From the NCBI GenBank assembly GCA_023434665.1, contig JAEYSM010000016.1:1-64000 (forward strand): a stretch of DNA of 64,000 nucleotides, in the 5' to 3' direction. The notes beneath the pieces were generated by a model. The model saw nothing but the letters and a program-made list of their open reading frames with translations. It was not told the DNA's origin and did not search any database. Origin of the DNA: Bacteroidota bacterium. Its GTDB lineage: Bacteria > Bacteroidota > Bacteroidia > Bacteroidales > Lentimicrobiaceae. The position numbers and the translations under genes were made by a program. Positions 63,281 to 64,000 of the stretch are shown here, one piece after another. Each line of letters opens with the position of its first letter. Positions within the stretch are counted from its first letter, which is position 1.

Positions 63281-64000
63281 ATGAAAACCAGTATATTAAA
63301 TTTTTGGAGGTTGTTAAAAACAGCATTTAAACAATGGAATGCGAAAGATCCATTCAGAGAAAGTGCTATAATTGCGTATTATGCTATTTTTTCCCTTCCA
63401 GGACTTTTGGTAGTTATCATAACGCTTTCAGGTTACTTTTTTGGTGAAGGTAGAGTTTCATCATATCTTAATGATCAAATCGCTAGTGCAATGACTGAAG
63501 ATACTGCCCGACAAATAGAAGTAGTGATTGATAAAGCTTACGATGAGAACCAATCATTCATTGCTACCATTATCGGTATAGCAACTATATTGATGGGTGC
63601 TACCGGTGTTTTTATTCAATTTCAGAAATCTCTAAATTTCATATGGGGGGTAAAAGCGGACTCTTCCAAATCAGGAATATGGCAAATAATTAAAGCTCGG
63701 CTTTTTTCCCTGGGATTAATTATCACAATAGCATTTTTATTGCTTATTTCACTGGTTGTTACCACGATACTTTCAGCATTGGCAGGTTATATTCAAAGGA
63801 ATTGGCCCGACATAATAATGTTTATCTTCCATATATTAAACTTTGTGTTTTCTCTTGCAGTCATTACTCTTCTCTTTGCCATGATGTTCAAGTTTATGCC
63901 TGATGCAAAAGTCAGGTGGAAAACGACATGGATTGGGGCTTTCCTCACCTCGTTATTATTTGTTTTAGGCAAGTCTGGACTTGGTATTTATTTTGGACAG
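63281..64000 (+). CDS. YihY/virulence factor BrkB family membrane protein (partial, runs off right edge)
   Basis: The first 240 residues of a polytopic membrane protein. The N-terminal cytosolic part (NFWRLLKTAFKQWNAKDPF) leads into the family signature RESAIIAYYAIFSLPGLLVVIITL, then the ATGVFIQFQKSLNFIWGVK motif and further helices to SLLFVLGKSGLGIYFG at the edge. This is the YihY/BrkB fold, a putative transporter of unknown substrate. It shares a strand with the DUF748 gene upstream, from which it is 68 bases apart. Confidence 0.93.
   Translation, partial: MKTSILNFWRLLKTAFKQWNAKDPFRESAIIAYYAIFSLPGLLVVIITLSGYFFGEGRVSSYLNDQIASAMTEDTARQIEVVIDKAYDENQSFIATIIGIATILMGATGVFIQFQKSLNFIWGVKADSSKSGIWQIIKARLFSLGLIITIAFLLLISLVVTTILSALAGYIQRNWPDIIMFIFHILNFVFSLAVITLLFAMMFKFMPDAKVRWKTTWIGAFLTSLLFVLGKSGLGIYFGQ

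Overview
The window is a low-GC chromosomal segment from a member of the Bacteroidota. The evidence is as follows. Four large secreted proteins end in type IX secretion (T9SS) C-terminal sorting domains. Many intergenic regions carry the phylum's TAnnTTTG -7 promoter box, several with an upstream TTG or TTTG. Respiration uses alternative complex III (actABCDEF) fused in one operon to a caa3-type oxidase. cydAB is preceded by a DUF4492 gene. The YebC and arsenate reductase-like proteins look like Bacteroidales/Marinilabiliales versions; this finer placement is an impression from recalled sequences. The presence of both caa3 oxidase and bd oxidase suggests an organism living across oxic and micro-oxic conditions.

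Layout. 1-330: two tandem strong promoters on the minus strand, probably the leader of an rRNA operon lying left of the window. 638-16645: housekeeping and stress genes (glyoxalase-like VOC protein, ArsC-like phosphatase/reductase, DUF1801, DUF4625 lipoprotein, SDR, YebC, secreted GH13 amylase with an adjacent 7TM histidine kinase, tandem UspA, HD protein, LigA, EamA transporter, DUF6448 protein, 7TM-AraC regulator, DoxX). 16788-19060: tRNA-Met(CAU) followed by a truncated tyrosine integrase and AT-rich cargo. The cargo is an unlisted 59-codon cysteine-containing peptide gene that overlaps, by ATGA, a frameshifted polytopic membrane protein with a C-terminal thioredoxin fold. This looks like a decayed integrative element and is the most unusual part of the window. 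19098-38126: T9SS protein, OmpR-type two-component system, CDF transporter, DUF438/DUF1858 pair, pirin, GreA/B-like factor, DUF2200, a nonsense-interrupted small membrane gene, ValS, two tandem cold-shock genes, DUF4159, RsmE and a 1,218-residue T9SS protein.

38215-59454: respiratory block. The bd oxidase operon (DUF4492-cydA-cydB) ends in an unlisted 38-residue membrane ORF. Next come an HMA lipoprotein and a K+/H+ antiporter, a hypothetical secreted protein and another T9SS protein. Then a roughly 13.3-kb minus-strand operon encodes the whole quinol-to-oxygen chain: actA-B-C-D-E-F, sco, ctaD (I), ctaE (III), ctaF (IV), ctaC (II, with heme c), ctaB. ACIII oxidises quinol and passes electrons through its own hemes c to the heme c on subunit II, then to CuA and the heme-copper centre. 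Sco supplies copper and CtaB makes the heme precursor.

59645-64000: tRNA-Ser(CGA) with terminator, CsbD stress protein, a double-PAS histidine kinase, a DUF748/AsmA-like protein and the 5' part of a YihY/BrkB family membrane protein running off the right edge.

Starts were checked against the bases. Several open frames extend upstream only through TTG or ATT codons, so the first plausible ATG was used.
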